The translations under genes were made by a program, and so were the position numbers. A stretch of 64,000 nt of DNA, taken from the NCBI GenBank assembly GCA_934196125.1, contig CAKPVT010000002.1:31559-95558 (forward strand). The letters run 5' to 3'. Below, piece by piece: positions 17,024 to 27,814 of the stretch (the first letter of the stretch is position 1; every line of letters starts with the position of its first letter). Below the pieces are notes generated by a model that saw nothing but the letters and a program-made list of their open reading frames with translations, did not search any database and was not told the origin of the DNA. The DNA comes from an uncultured Streptococcus sp. (GTDB lineage Bacteria; Bacillota; Bacilli; Lactobacillales; Streptococcaceae).

Positions 17024-18928
17024 TTAATCATTCGCTTTTCTATGATGTTTTTGCTTGCCTTCTAGGTAAACCATCAAAATAGAAATATCTGCTGGGTTAA
17101 CACCTGAAATACGGCTTGCTTGACCGATTGTTTCTGGGTTAATTTTCTTGAATTTTTGACGTGCTTCTGTTGCGATAGAATCAATATCATCCCAGTCAAT
17201 ATTAGCAGGAATACGTTTTTCTTCCATGCGTTTCATTTTGGCTACTTGGTCAAGGGCTTTGTTGATATAACCTTCATATTTGATTTCAGTTTCCAAAAGT
17301 TCAATCACTTTGCTGTCAAGTTTTTCTTCAACAGGACCAACAAAGCTTGTCGCAATGTCATGATTGATTTCAGGACGACGCATGAATTCTTTTGCTGTCA
17401 AGGCATCTGTTAATGGTTTGAAACCAAGTGCTTCAATACGTGCATTAGTTTCTTTAACTGGCTTAATTTTAAGAGTTGACAACCTTGTCAACTCATTGTC
17501 AAACTGACGTTTACGATTCAAGAAACATTGATAACGTTCATCATCAACCAAACCGACACGGTGACCAATCTCGGTCAAACGCATATCAGCATTATCATGA
17601 CGCAAAATCAAACGATATTCCGCACGACTTGTTAATAAACGATAAGGTTCCAACGTTCCTTTCGTTACCAAGTCATCAATCATAACACCGATGTAAGCAT
17701 CACTACGTTTAAGAATCATTTCTGGCTTGCCTTGAACTTTCAAAGCAGCATTGATACCAGCAACAATTCCTTGACCAGCAGCTTCTTCGTAACCTGACGT
17801 ACCATTGGTTTGACCAGCCGTAAAGAGACCTGAAATTTTCTTCGTTTCAAGCGTTGCACGCAATTGGTGTGGCAAAACGATATCGTACTCAATCGCATAT
17901 CCTGTACGCATCATTTCGGCATTTTCAAGCCCTTTAATAGAATGAATCAATTCTTTTTGAACATCTTCAGGAAGGCTTGTTGACAACCCTTGAATGTAAA
18001 CTTCTTCTGTTTCACGACCTTCTGGTTCTAGGAAAAGTTGATGACGTTCTTTATCCGCAAAGCGCACAATTTTATCTTCGATAGATGGACAATAACGAGG
18101 TCCTACCCCTTTGACAATCCCTGAAAACATTGGTGCACGGTAAAGATTTTTATTGATAATATCGTGGCTTGTTTGGTTCGTATAAGTCAACCAGCAAGGA
18201 ATTTGGTCTTTGAGGTAATCTTCATCATTGGACATGAATGAAAAATGATTTGGTTTTTCATCACCTGGTTGAATCTCTGTTTCATCGTAATTGATAGAAC
18301 TTGCTTTGATACGTGGTGGTGTTCCTGTTTTGAAACGACCAATTTCAAGACCTAATTCTTTCAAATTATCTGCAAGTTCAATAGAAGCCAAGCTGTTATT
18401 TGGACCAGAAGAATATTTAAGCTCGCCTAGGATAATTTCGCCACGAAGGGCTGTACCTGTTGTGATAACAACTGCTTTAGCTGAAAATTTCTGATTAGTA
18501 GCTGTGCGAACACCGACAACTTTACCATCTTCGACTAAAACTTCTTCAATCATTGACTGACGCAATGTCAAATTTTCTTGTTGCTCAACCGTATGCTTCA
18601 TTGTACGAGAGTAAAGAGCCTTATCTGCTTGCGCACGAAGAGCACGGACCGCAGGACCTTTACCAGTATTGAGCATTTTCATTTGAATGTAAGTCCTATC
18701 AATGTTTTTACCCATTTCACCACCGAGAGCGTCAATTTCGCGAACGACAATCCCTTTGGCAGCCCCCCCAATTGCAGGGTTACATGGCATAAAGGACAAC
18801 ATTTCCAAATTAATTGTTGCCAGCATCGTTTTACAACCCATACGAGCCGCAGCCAAACTAGCTTCAACACCAGCATGCCCAGCACCAACAACAATTACAT
18901 CATAATTTTCAGCAAATTCGTGTGTCAT
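17024..18928 (-). CDS. mnmG: tRNA uridine-5-carboxymethylaminomethyl(34) synthesis enzyme MnmG
   Basis: FAD-dependent partner of MnmE that modifies wobble uridine 34 of several tRNAs. The N-terminal FAD-binding motif [19 protein letters not shown] is followed by [11 protein letters not shown], the conserved [17 protein letters not shown] segment ([15 protein letters not shown]) and the [19 protein letters not shown] flavin loop. The C-terminal helical domain (about 500-630) binds MnmE. Its 634 residues are the usual length. One of the four TTGACAA-N2-TTGTCAA palindromes lies inside this gene at 17476-17491. Confidence 0.97.
   Translation of the reverse strand: MTHEFAENYDVIVVGAGHAGVEASLAAARMGCKTMLATINLEMLSFMPCNPAIGGAAKGIVVREIDALGGEMGKNIDRTYIQMKMLNTGKGPAVRALRAQADKALYSRTMKHTVEQQENLTLRQSMIEEVLVEDGKVVGVRTATNQKFSAKAVVITTGTALRGEIILGELKYSSGPNNSLASIELADNLKELGLEIGRFKTGTPPRIKASSINYDETEIQPGDEKPNHFSFMSNDEDYLKDQIPCWLTYTNQTSHDIINKNLYRAPMFSGIVKGVGPRYCPSIEDKIVRFADKERHQLFLEPEGRETEEVYIQGLSTSLPEDVQKELIHSIKGLENAEMMRTGYAIEYDIVLPHQLRATLETKKISGLFTAGQTNGTSGYEEAAGQGIVAGINAALKVQGKPEMILKRSDAYIGVMIDDLVTKGTLEPYRLLTSRAEYRLILRHDNADMRLTEIGHRVGLVDDERYQCFLNRKRQFDNELTRLSTLKIKPVKETNARIEALGFKPLTDALTAKEFMRRPEINHDIATSFVGPVEEKLDSKVIELLETEIKYEGYINKALDQVAKMKRMEEKRIPANIDWDDIDSIATEARQKFKKINPETIGQASRISGVNPADISILMVYLEGKQKHHRKAND
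17476..17491. repeat. Palindrome TTGACAA-CC-TTGTCAA inside mnmG
   Basis: Arms extend to 10 bp (GAGTTGACAA/TTGTCAACTC, 17473-17494). It is one of four exact copies of the TTGACAA-N2-TTGTCAA core in the window. Confidence 0.6.
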
Positions 18929-19020
18929 TTTATTTCTCCTTCTTCTTATTTACAAAATGTTTGACTTGACCATCTCAGTTTTTTAGAGCAATTTTTAAAA
19001 AGCTTGGATTTAGGTTAATC

Positions 19021-19390
19021 TTACTGAAGTTCTTCAAACGAAACCCACTCACACATACGCTTCTGACCTCCCTCATATATATCTTTATTAAGGTCAGAAA
19101 GCGGGTTCACTAAGTAAAGAAATTCAATTTGATGATGTTTTGTGAGATCCAAAGAAAACTGATTTTTCAACAACAAAAGCCAACTGTTTAACTTCAATAT
19201 CGATATTAAGTTCTTCTTTCATTTCGCGTATTATGGCATCTTCAGTTAATTCATTTACTAAGATTGCTCCACCTAACAAATAATATTCATTTTTAGGAGA
19301 TTTTGCTAAATATATTTTTTTATCTTTAATAATTAAGGCTAATGCTCTAACACCGAAGCTCTGCTCACCAATTCTAGTTCTAAAATCCAT
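19021..19390 (-). pseudogene. NUDIX hydrolase, frameshifted
   Basis: The frame from 19390 encodes MDFRTRIGEQSFGVRALALI and a good Nudix box (GGAILVNELTEDAIIREMKE, then EL). It stops early after GSHKTSSN, at 88 residues. Removing one A from the run just before that restores HHQIEFLYLVNPLSD and a normal end, CEWVSFEELQ, with a stop at 19021-19023. The ancestral enzyme would be about 123 residues. NUDIX enzymes hydrolyse nucleoside diphosphate derivatives; the substrate is unknown. The catalytic box is intact, but the product is truncated. Confidence 0.75.
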
Positions 19391-19433
19391 TTAAAACTCC
19401 TTAACTGCACAAAAAACAGCCAAAACCCTCGAA

Positions 19434-19457
19434 AATTGTGCGATAAAAACGCACAAT
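19434..19457 (-). terminator. Hairpin between mnmA and the NUDIX gene
   Basis: An 8-bp stem (ATTGTGCG/CGCACAAT) with a 7-base loop is followed by a short T-stretch on the reverse strand. It could end the mnmA transcript, though it lies about 150 bp past the stop. The rest of 19391-19605 is AT-rich with no gene. Confidence 0.45.
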
Positions 19458-19605
19458 TCTCATGAGCTTTGACCATCATGATTATTGTTATGATTATTGT
19501 ATCAAATTAAGTTAAAATGTCAATTTAATTGCCAATAATTTTTCGAGCAATAGTTGATTATATAGATAAGCCAAACCCGTCAACTTATATTTACATCTTT
19601 GTCAA

Positions 19606-20868
<1,263 letters not shown>

Positions 20869-20906
20869 TTACACTTAATTCTAATGCTTTTTCTCATTTA
20901 TTATCG

Positions 20907-20935
20907 TTTACCCTTTTGCCTTCCTCTGTTATAAT
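20907..20935 (+). promoter_or_regulatory. Promoter of the sdaAB-sdaAA operon
   Basis: TTTACC (20907-20912), 17-bp spacer, TATAAT (20930-20935). It lies about 30 bp before the sdaAB start, which has AAGGAG. Confidence 0.65.
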
Positions 20936-20965
20936 AAGTAAGCATAGATTCTTAAAGGAGTAGAT

Positions 20966-21637
20966 ATGAAAAATCTAAAATTCCAATCCGTATTCGACAT
21001 CATCGGTCCCGTGATGATTGGTCCGTCTAGTAGCCATACGGCTGGGGCTGTTCGTATTGGAAAAATTGTTAACTCTATTTTCGGAGAAATTCCCGATTCC
21101 GTAACCTTTCATTTGTACAATTCATTTGCTAAGACTTACCGTGGCCATGGAACTGACAAAGCTCTCGTTGCAGGTATCCTTGGCATGGATACTGACAACC
21201 CTGACATCAAAAATTCATTAGAAATCGCTCATCAGAAAGGGGTTCGCACTTATTGGGATATTCTCAAAGATAGTAACGCTCCACATCCAAATACCGCTAA
21301 AATTACCGTTGAAAAAGGTGACAAAAGCATGAGTATTACTGGCGTATCAATCGGCGGAGGAAATATTGAGGTAACTGAGTTAAATGGTTTCTCTGTATCG
21401 CTAAAAATGAATACACCAACTTTAATTATTGTTCACCAAGACATTCCTGGAATGATTGCCAAAGTGACAGATATTCTATCTGAACATCATATCAACATCG
21501 CCCAAATGAATGTAACTCGTGAACGTGCTGGTGAAAAAGCAATCATGATTATCGAAGTTGACTCTCGTGATTGTCACAAAGCTGTTGAACAGATTCAACA
21601 AATTTCACATTTGCACAATGTTAATTTCTTTGATTAG
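20966..21637 (+). CDS. sdaAB: L-serine dehydratase, beta subunit
   Basis: Beta subunit of the iron-sulphur L-serine dehydratase that deaminates serine to pyruvate and ammonia. The start SVFDIIGPVMIGPSSSHTAG is the conserved substrate/cluster-proximal region. A C-terminal ACT domain (about 150-223, TLIIVHQDIPGMIAKVTDIL) probably senses serine. 223 residues is standard. sdaAA follows after 11 bp in one operon. Confidence 0.95.
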   Translation: MKNLKFQSVFDIIGPVMIGPSSSHTAGAVRIGKIVNSIFGEIPDSVTFHLYNSFAKTYRGHGTDKALVAGILGMDTDNPDIKNSLEIAHQKGVRTYWDILKDSNAPHPNTAKITVEKGDKSMSITGVSIGGGNIEVTELNGFSVSLKMNTPTLIIVHQDIPGMIAKVTDILSEHHINIAQMNVTRERAGEKAIMIIEVDSRDCHKAVEQIQQISHLHNVNFFD

Positions 21638-21648
21638 AAAGGAAAAGA

Positions 21649-22521
21649 ATGTTTTATTCTATTAAAGAATTAGTTGAACAAGCCGATAAAGATTTTAACG
21701 GTAATATTGCTGAACTAATGATTGCCACCGAAATGGAATTAAGTGGGCGTAGCCGTGATGAAATCATTCACATCATGACGAAAAACCTTCAAGTCATGAA
21801 AAATTCTGTTACTGACGGACTAACACCTAGTAAATCAATTAGTGGTCTAACTGGTGGAGACGCCGTCAAAATGGACACCTACCTTAAATCGGGTAAGACT
21901 TTGTCAGATACCACTATCTTGACCGCTGTCCGCAATGCCATTGCTGTCAACGAACTGAATGCCAAAATGGGACTTGTTTGTGCTACACCAACAGCTGGCT
22001 CTGCTGGTTGTTTACCTGCCGTTCTGACAACTGCTATTGACAAATTAAAACTTTCTGAAGAAGAACAGTTGAACTTTTTATTCACTGCTGGTGCTTTTGG
22101 ACTCGTTATTGGAAATAATGCTTCAATCTCTGGTGCTGAAGGCGGCTGTCAAGCTGAAGTTGGCTCTGCTTCTGCAATGAGTGCCGCGGCTTTGGTTAAG
22201 GCTGCTGGTGGCTCTGCTTTCCAAGCCAGCCAAGCAGTTGCTTTTGTTATCAAAAATATGATTGGGCTTATCTGTGATCCTGTTGCAGGGCTTGTTGAAG
22301 TCCCATGTGTTAAACGTAATGCTCTTGGTTCAAGTTTTGCACTTGTAGCTGCTGACATGGCACTTGCTGGCATTGAATCTCAAATTCCAGTTGACGAAGT
22401 TGTTGATGCGATGTATCAAGTTGGAGCAAGTCTGCCAACCGCTTTTCGTGAAACTGCCGAAGGTGGCTTAGCTGCCACACCAACAGGACAACGATTACAA
22501 GATCAAATTTTTGGAGAATAG
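21649..22521 (+). CDS. sdaAA: L-serine dehydratase, alpha subunit
   Basis: Catalytic subunit carrying the oxygen-labile 4Fe-4S cluster. Conserved cysteines appear in GLVCATPTAGSAGCLPAVL, EGGCQAEVGSASAMS and ICDPVAGLVEVPCVKRN, the family pattern. 290 residues, complete. It is co-transcribed with sdaAB. A small hairpin (TAGTATT/AATACTA, about 22533-22550) follows the stop. Confidence 0.95.
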   Translation: MFYSIKELVEQADKDFNGNIAELMIATEMELSGRSRDEIIHIMTKNLQVMKNSVTDGLTPSKSISGLTGGDAVKMDTYLKSGKTLSDTTILTAVRNAIAVNELNAKMGLVCATPTAGSAGCLPAVLTTAIDKLKLSEEEQLNFLFTAGAFGLVIGNNASISGAEGGCQAEVGSASAMSAAALVKAAGGSAFQASQAVAFVIKNMIGLICDPVAGLVEVPCVKRNALGSSFALVAADMALAGIESQIPVDEVVDAMYQVGASLPTAFRETAEGGLAATPTGQRLQDQIFGE

Positions 22522-22570
22522 TTTGCTAAGTATTTAGTATTTTAATACTATAGTAGCAAAATATTCGTTC

Positions 22571-22586
22571 TTGACAATATTGTCAA
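22571..22586. repeat. Palindrome TTGACAA-TA-TTGTCAA upstream of the HAD gene
   Basis: Perfect 16-bp palindrome. A partial repeat TTGACAATATT recurs 23 bp later (22594-22604), just before the ribosome-binding site of the next gene. A TTGACA -35 box could overlap it, but no good -10 is visible at the right distance. Confidence 0.6.
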
Positions 22587-22620
22587 TGACAAGTTGACAA
22601 TATTTTACAGGAGAGTAAAT

Positions 22621-23254
22621 ATGAAATCTATCTTATTCGACCTCGATGGAACCTTGGTAAATTCCAATCCAGGAATCAAAGCAGCGTTTAATTACGCTTT
22701 TGAAAGATTACAGTTACCTTTACAGACTGACAAGCAAATGTCAACATTTATCGGTCCGCCCTTAGAAGTTACCTTTGCTAATTATTTCACTGAGAAAGCT
22801 GATATTGACCGTGCAATAAAAACTTTTAGAGAATACTATAACGCTAAAGGTGTTCATCAAGTTTCACTTTATGCTGGTATTTCCGACCTACTAAAAGAAT
22901 TGAATAACTTAGGCTACTCTCTATGTCACAACAAGTAAACACGAACCAATGGCTAAGCTAATGTTGACCGAGCTTGGTGTCATTTCAAACTTTAAGCAAG
23001 TTTATGGTTCAACTCCTGAACGTTTTCACAAAGCAGATGTGATTAACGCTTGTCTTACAGAACAAGTAATCCAAGCAGCCGAAGCTGTCATCATCGGTGA
23101 TACAAAATTTGATATGATTGGTGGTCAGAAAACAGGCGTTAGAAGGCTTGGTGTTACTTGGGGCTTTGGTTCTGCTGAAAGTTTACAAGAACACGGCGCT
23201 GAAATAATCTGTCATCAACCACAAGACATTAAAAAAGCACTATCATCGCTATAA
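22621..23254 (+). pseudogene. HAD-family phosphatase (phosphoglycolate phosphatase-like), frameshifted
   Basis: The frame from the ATG at 22621 (AGGAGAG upstream) has HAD motif I in SILFDLDGTLVNSN and a cap domain, but stops at 22936-22938 after GYSLCHNK. The next frame continues with YVTTSKHEPMAKLM (motif II serine/threonine and a downstream lysine), FHKADVINACL and motif III/IV VIIGDTKFDMIGGQ. The shift lies near 22917-22930 (net +1 base). Together the pieces make about 211 residues, the usual PGP-like length. Confidence 0.8.
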
Positions 23255-23276
23255 GATGATTAGTGCTTTCTTTTTT
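23233..23276 (+). terminator. Terminator after the HAD gene
   Basis: AAAAGCACTA-TCATC pairs with GATGA-TTAGTGCTTT around a 7-base loop containing the gene's stop region, followed by CTTTTTTATTT. It may also serve the convergent gene at 23284. Confidence 0.8.
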
Positions 23277-23283
23277 ATTTAGC

Positions 23284-23874
23284 TTAATAACCCCAAGCAG
23301 ATAAGCCTTGAGCATTATAGGCGTTTATAGCAGCTGTAATCTGTTCTTGAACAGTTGCTGTTGACCCCCAACCAGGCAGTGTTTGGAATAAACCTGATGC
23401 CCCAGAAGCATTTGTCACACTTGGATCACCGTTAGATTCACGTGCAATGATTGCTTCCCAAGTTGATTGAGGAACACCTGTTGCTGCTGCCATTTGCGCC
23501 GCAGCTTCTGTACCGACGGTACCAGCAGTGTTTCCATTTGATGCTGTTGTTGCATCAACCACTTCTGATTCTGTGTAAACTTCTTCTACCTCAGTAGCTT
23601 CTTCGGTAGCAGGTTCTTCAGACACCTCGCTGACTTCTACTGAGCTAGACTCAGATGATGTTGTACTTGTTACTGTTTGATTTAAAGTCGATGAAAGACT
23701 TGTAGATGTTGATTTAACAACCTCTGCCTCAGCATGTGTTGTAAACGTATCTGAAAATAATTCTATTTTTGGAATAAGGAAAATAATCATAGCCAAGCTC
23801 AAAGTTGCTCCGAGCACACTAACGATAATATTTCTTGATTTTCTTTGTTTTGTTTTAGCAATCCTACTATACAT
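23284..23874 (-). CDS. Secreted transglycosylase-like (SceD/Apf-type) cell-wall protein
   Basis: 196 residues. A membrane-spanning or signal segment (about 17-35, [20 protein letters not shown]) precedes a low-complexity Ser/Thr/Glu/Val linker (about 50-125). The C-terminal domain reads [39 protein letters not shown] and ends LSAWGY. This matches small lysozyme-like/SLT domains of streptococcal and staphylococcal IsaA/SceD-type proteins; the E in ARES is the likely catalytic acid. It probably acts on peptidoglycan outside the membrane. The next gene encodes a protein with a similar C-terminal domain. Confidence 0.75.
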   Translation of the reverse strand: MYSRIAKTKQRKSRNIIVSVLGATLSLAMIIFLIPKIELFSDTFTTHAEAEVVKSTSTSLSSTLNQTVTSTTSSESSSVEVSEVSEEPATEEATEVEEVYTESEVVDATTASNGNTAGTVGTEAAAQMAAATGVPQSTWEAIIARESNGDPSVTNASGASGLFQTLPGWGSTATVQEQITAAINAYNAQGLSAWGY

Positions 23875-24028
23875 AAATATAAACTATATACCTCTCTAGA
23901 ACTCCTTTTTCTATCATATAATTTAATTGTTACTCAGAGATTAAAAATATGTCAAAAATGTTACAAAAACATTGAAACTTACCCTTTTTTTCCTGAAAAA
24001 CACTGTTTTAAAACCATTTTGAGCAAAC

Positions 24029-24062
24029 AAAAAAGATTTGAGAGTTTCTCTCAAATCTTTTT
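24029..24062 (-). terminator. Terminator of the LysM protein gene
   Basis: AAAAAAGATTTGAGA/TCTCAAATCTTTTT with a short loop, immediately downstream of the stop at 24081. Able to act on both strands. Confidence 0.85.
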
Positions 24063-24080
24063 AACTAATTATCTAAAATC

Positions 24081-24671
24081 TTAATACCAACCATTTGCAT
24101 TCCAGAAGGCAAGGGCTGCTGACCATGAACCATAACGGCTTGCAACGTATGCATCTGCAACATGTTCTTGGTTTTCAGCTGATAAGTCACCATTCAAGTA
24201 AGAAATCGTTAATTGGTAACGTCCATAGTATTGACCATTTTGAGCTGTGTAGCTACCACTTGATTCGCGTTGTGCGATTGTTTCTTTGGCGGCTGCATCT
24301 GCTGAGCTCAAGTTTGATGAATAAGTTGTACTTGTAGTAGTTGTATCTGTACTTGCAGCTGTAGATGTTGCTGATGATGAATCATCAGTAGTAGCTGCTG
24401 AAGTTGTAGTTTCTGTTGTTGAAGCTGTTGAATCCAATTCTAAGACTTGACCAACAGTAATGAAGTCAACGTTAGAGATACTATTTAATGATACCAATTG
24501 TTCAACTGTAGTATTGTAAGTTGAGGCAATTTCAGAAAGAGTATCACCTGATTTAACTGTGTAAGAATCTGCATTAGCGACTGCTGGGGCGATCAGTGCT
24601 GCTGCAAAAGCTGCGATAGCAACTCCTAACTTAATAGTTTTCGATTTACTTTTTAAAGTATTTTTTTGCAT
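24081..24671 (-). CDS. Secreted LysM-domain cell-wall protein (Apf-like)
   Basis: 196 residues with a classic signal peptide (about 1-34, ending AVANA-DS). One LysM domain follows (about 36-79, SYTVKSGDTLSEIASTYNTT, with LNSISNVDFITVGQVLEL). Next comes a Ser/Thr-rich linker (80-125) and a C-terminal domain KETIAQRESSGSYTAQNGQY ending WNANGWY. It resembles aggregation-promoting-factor/transglycosylase-like proteins. It is exported and bound to peptidoglycan through LysM. It has its own promoter region and a strong terminator, so it is probably highly expressed. Confidence 0.8.
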   Translation of the reverse strand: MQKNTLKSKSKTIKLGVAIAAFAAALIAPAVANADSYTVKSGDTLSEIASTYNTTVEQLVSLNSISNVDFITVGQVLELDSTASTTETTTSAATTDDSSSATSTAASTDTTTTSTTYSSNLSSADAAAKETIAQRESSGSYTAQNGQYYGRYQLTISYLNGDLSAENQEHVADAYVASRYGSWSAALAFWNANGWY

Positions 24672-24803
24672 TATATGCTCCTTTTTACAAATTAGTATAG
24701 GATATATAATACAGGGTTAATGTTACCTGAGCTTTAGTCTTTTATTAAAATTATTACAACTAGATTGTGTTAACATAAAGAAAATGCCTACAAATAGGGC
24801 GCT

Positions 24804-25601
24804 TTAGCTTTTCTTAAACCAAAATAGCAAAATTCCTAAAATAACTAACACTATTAAAGCTAAAGTATCTTTTAGGTGCCATTGCAAAATTCGGTATTTA
24901 GTTCGTCCATCTCCGCCTTGGTAACCACGTGCTTCCATGGCAAGAGCAAGAGCATCTGCTCGTTTAAAACTCGATGCAAAAAGCGGAATAAGGATTGGAA
25001 TGATTGATTTTACCTTTTGAATCAGATTTCCTTCTCCAAAATCCACACCACGCGCTCGCTGTGCCTTCATAATACGTGTCGTGTCATCCATCAAGGTAGG
25101 AACAAATCGCAGGCTTAGTGAGAGCATTAAACCTATTTCGTGTGCAGGCACCTTAAAACGAACAAAAGGCTTTAGAAGTGATTCTACAGCGTCTGCAAGG
25201 CTCAACGGTGTTGTTGTCAAAGTCAGCAAGGTTGAAAAGAAGATGATTAATACAAAACGCATAAAAATCAAAACTGCTTGGCTAAAACCGTAGCTTGTTA
25301 TTTTAAAAAAAACAAATTGAAAATAGGTTTGACCACCTTGTGTAAAAAACATTTGAAACAAAGTTGTGAATAAAATAATACCAATCATTGGCTGAACACC
25401 TTTTAAGAAAAAGCTCAACTTAATCTTCGATAGCAAAACAACTATCAAGGTGAATGCAACCATAATAATGTTTGTCACCACATTATTAGCCCAGAAAACA
25501 ATAACAATGTACAAAATCATTGCTAAAAGTTTGCTACGTGGATCTAAGCGATGAATCAAAGAATTTCCTGGAACATAACGTCCGAGTATTAATCTATCCA
25601 T
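24804..25601 (-). CDS. ecfT: Energy-coupling factor transporter transmembrane protein EcfT
   Basis: Membrane scaffold of group II ECF transporters, linking the two ATPases to exchangeable substrate-binding S-components for vitamins and other micronutrients. 265 residues with about five to six helices. The coupling motifs appear as [12 protein letters not shown] and [16 protein letters not shown]. The start overlaps the end of ecfA2 by 8 bp. It is last in the operon pgsA-ecfA1-ecfA2-ecfT. Downstream, a weak hairpin near 24785-24800 may end transcription. Confidence 0.95.
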   Translation of the reverse strand: MDRLILGRYVPGNSLIHRLDPRSKLLAMILYIVIVFWANNVVTNIIMVAFTLIVVLLSKIKLSFFLKGVQPMIGIILFTTLFQMFFTQGGQTYFQFVFFKITSYGFSQAVLIFMRFVLIIFFSTLLTLTTTPLSLADAVESLLKPFVRFKVPAHEIGLMLSLSLRFVPTLMDDTTRIMKAQRARGVDFGEGNLIQKVKSIIPILIPLFASSFKRADALALAMEARGYQGGDGRTKYRILQWHLKDTLALIVLVILGILLFWFKKS

Positions 25602-26436
25602 GTTTCACCACCTCTGCAAATTCTTCTATAGTAATTGGTAAACTTTCTAGCTGTAAACCACGTTTTACAAGCTGCTGAGCAAACTTGGTGATTTTTGGCA
25701 CACCAAGTTGTTTGCTTTCAAGAAAATCAACATCCTGAAAAACTTCTTTAGGGTAACCAGAACGAACTAATTTTCCACCTTCAAGGACATTGACATAATC
25801 CGCATAATTTGCCACATCGTCCATCAAGTGGGTTACTAAAACGATTGTCATACCATTTTGATGTAATTTTTTAAATAAGTCCATAAGCTCACGACGTCCT
25901 TTAGGGTCTAAGCCTGCTGTCGGCTCATCTAAAACTAGCACCTCTGGTTCCATAGCCAAAATACCAGCAATCGCAACACGGCGCATTTGACCACCTGACA
26001 ATTCAAATGGATTTTTTCCAAAAAATTCCTCACTAATGCCAACCATAGCTAGTTTTTCACGCGCTAGTTGTTCAGCTTCTTCTATGGAAACACCAAAATT
26101 TTGTGGACCAAAAGCGACATCTTTAAGAACAGTCTCCTCAAAAAGTTGGCTTTCAGGAAATTGAAAAACAAGTCCTACTTTTTTACGCACAGGTTTGATG
26201 TCTTTATTTTTAGAGTCAGCTGTAATTTTTATGTCATCTACGATAACGGCGCCCTCCGTAGGCACATTAAGCCCATTTAACAGCTGCATAATCGTTGACT
26301 TACCTGAGCCAGTATGTCCGATAAAAGCGGTATAAGAGCCATCTTTGATACTAAGATTAATGTCAAAAAGGGCACGCCCTTCAAAAGGTGTCCCCGCTTG
26401 ATAAGTATAATTTACGCTTTCAAGAGTAATTCCCAT
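25594..26436 (-). CDS. ecfA2: Energy-coupling factor transporter ATPase EcfA2
   Basis: Second ATPase of the ECF module. Walker A is [16 protein letters not shown]-loop [14 protein letters not shown], signature [13 protein letters not shown], Walker [14 protein letters not shown]-loop VTHLMDD. 280 residues, complete. It overlaps ecfA1 by 25 bp and ecfT by 8 bp, so the three are translated together in fixed ratio. Confidence 0.95.
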   Translation of the reverse strand: MGITLESVNYTYQAGTPFEGRALFDINLSIKDGSYTAFIGHTGSGKSTIMQLLNGLNVPTEGAVIVDDIKITADSKNKDIKPVRKKVGLVFQFPESQLFEETVLKDVAFGPQNFGVSIEEAEQLAREKLAMVGISEEFFGKNPFELSGGQMRRVAIAGILAMEPEVLVLDEPTAGLDPKGRRELMDLFKKLHQNGMTIVLVTHLMDDVANYADYVNVLEGGKLVRSGYPKEVFQDVDFLESKQLGVPKITKFAQQLVKRGLQLESLPITIEEFAEVVKHG

Positions 26437-27254
26437 AACTGATCTTCTAATTCCTTTTCCGTAAGATAATTCTCTGTAAATTCAAACCCTTTATTTTTAA
26501 AAGCAGAGATAAGATTGGCTGAAAAAGGAATATCTAGTCCTAACGTCAATAATTCTTCTCCTCTAGCAAAGAGTTCTCGCGGTGTTGAGCTTGACTCAAC
26601 TTTTCCTCTTTTCATGACTAACACACGGTCACTCAATGCAACTTCATCTAAGTCATGAGTGATAGAAATAACCGTCATATTATACTGATCACGAATCTCT
26701 TTTATCGTCTGAATCAATTCTAAACAACCCTCTGGGTCTAACATACTTGTTGCTTCGTCCAAAATAATAATATTGGGACGTATAGCAATTGCTCCAGCAA
26801 TCGCAACACGTTGTTTTTGTCCGCCAGAAAGACGTGACGGCTCACGGTCAGCAAAGTCAGACATTCCAACTAATTGAAGTGCCTCTTTAACACGTGACTG
26901 CATTTCCTCAAGAGGAATTCCTTTATTTTCAAGTCCGAAGGCGACATCATCCTCAACGGTTGCTCCAACAAATTGATTATCTGGATTTTGAAAAACCATT
27001 CCAATCTTCTGACGAACGTTCCACACATTTTCTTCCGTTAAAAGCTCGTTTTCAACAAAAATATCGCCTGATTCAGCGGCCAACAGCCCATCAATCAAAC
27101 GAACTGTTGTTGATTTTCCTGAACCATTGTGCCCAACAATAGACAACCATTCACCTTGTTTCACGTGAAACGATAAGTCATCCAAGGTGTAATTGTCCTG
27201 ATTATCATCATATTTAAATTTTAAATGTTTAACGTCAATGCTATTCAATGTCAT
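26412..27254 (-). CDS. ecfA1: Energy-coupling factor transporter ATPase EcfA1
   Basis: First ATPase of the ECF module. Walker A is [16 protein letters not shown]-loop [20 protein letters not shown], signature [13 protein letters not shown], Walker [14 protein letters not shown]-loop SITHDLDE. 280 residues. The start overlaps the pgsA stop by 4 bp. A parS-like site is embedded in its coding sequence at 27157-27172. Confidence 0.95.
   Translation of the reverse strand: MTLNSIDVKHLKFKYDDNQDNYTLDDLSFHVKQGEWLSIVGHNGSGKSTTVRLIDGLLAAESGDIFVENELLTEENVWNVRQKIGMVFQNPDNQFVGATVEDDVAFGLENKGIPLEEMQSRVKEALQLVGMSDFADREPSRLSGGQKQRVAIAGAIAIRPNIIILDEATSMLDPEGCLELIQTIKEIRDQYNMTVISITHDLDEVALSDRVLVMKRGKVESSSTPRELFARGEELLTLGLDIPFSANLISAFKNKGFEFTENYLTEKELEDQLWELLLKA
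27157..27172. promoter_or_regulatory. parS-like ParB-binding site in ecfA1
   Basis: TGTTTCACGTGAAACG matches the bacterial parS consensus TGTTTCACGTGAAACA at 15 of 16 positions, with the palindromic core intact. It lies 20 kb left of dnaA, near parB (46.5 kb), as expected for origin-proximal parS sites. Confidence 0.75.
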
Positions 27255-27805
27255 TTAAATGTATCCTTAAAAAGGAATCCTGCTCCCTTGAAGTAATCAT
27301 ATCCTGAATAAATGGTAAAAATCAATGCCACATAAAGTAAAAGTGTGCCAATAATTGAAAAATGGCATAGTAAGAAAATAATTGAAAACATTTGTGTAAA
27401 TGTTTTGATTTTCCCAGGCATAGCAGCTGCTAAGACTGTTCCACCATTTTCAACAAGTAAAAGACGAAGTCCTGTAACGGCTAATTCACGACAAATAATG
27501 ATAGCAGCAATCCAAGCAGGAACCATTTTTAATTCAACAAGCATAATAAATGCTGTCATTACCAACATTTTGTCGGCTAATGGGTCAGCGAATTTACCAA
27601 AGTTAGTAACAACTTGCCATTTTCTTGCAAGATAACCATCTAAATAGTCTGTAATGCTTGCCAATGCAAAAACAATTGCAGCAACAACATGCCCTGTCGA
27701 ACTCTTCCAGAAACAAAGGATAAGAATGAAGAGTGGAATCATCACGATACGTCCTAATGTTAATAAATTAGGAATGTTTTCCTTTTTTGTAAAATCGATT
27801 TTCAT
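27251..27805 (-). CDS. pgsA: CDP-diacylglycerol-glycerol-3-phosphate 3-phosphatidyltransferase
   Basis: Makes phosphatidylglycerol phosphate, the committed step to phosphatidylglycerol. The 184-residue membrane enzyme carries the full CDP-alcohol phosphotransferase signature D-x2-DG-x2-AR-x8-G-x3-D-x3-D in TDYLDGYLARKWQVVTNFGK with FADPLADK. It is first in the operon with ecfA1, ecfA2 and ecfT, and 9 bp downstream of the RodZ-like gene. This order is conserved in streptococci. Confidence 0.96.
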   Translation of the reverse strand: MKIDFTKKENIPNLLTLGRIVMIPLFILILCFWKSSTGHVVAAIVFALASITDYLDGYLARKWQVVTNFGKFADPLADKMLVMTAFIMLVELKMVPAWIAAIIICRELAVTGLRLLLVENGGTVLAAAMPGKIKTFTQMFSIIFLLCHFSIIGTLLLYVALIFTIYSGYDYFKGAGFLFKDTFK

Positions 27806-27814
27806 TTTTCTACC

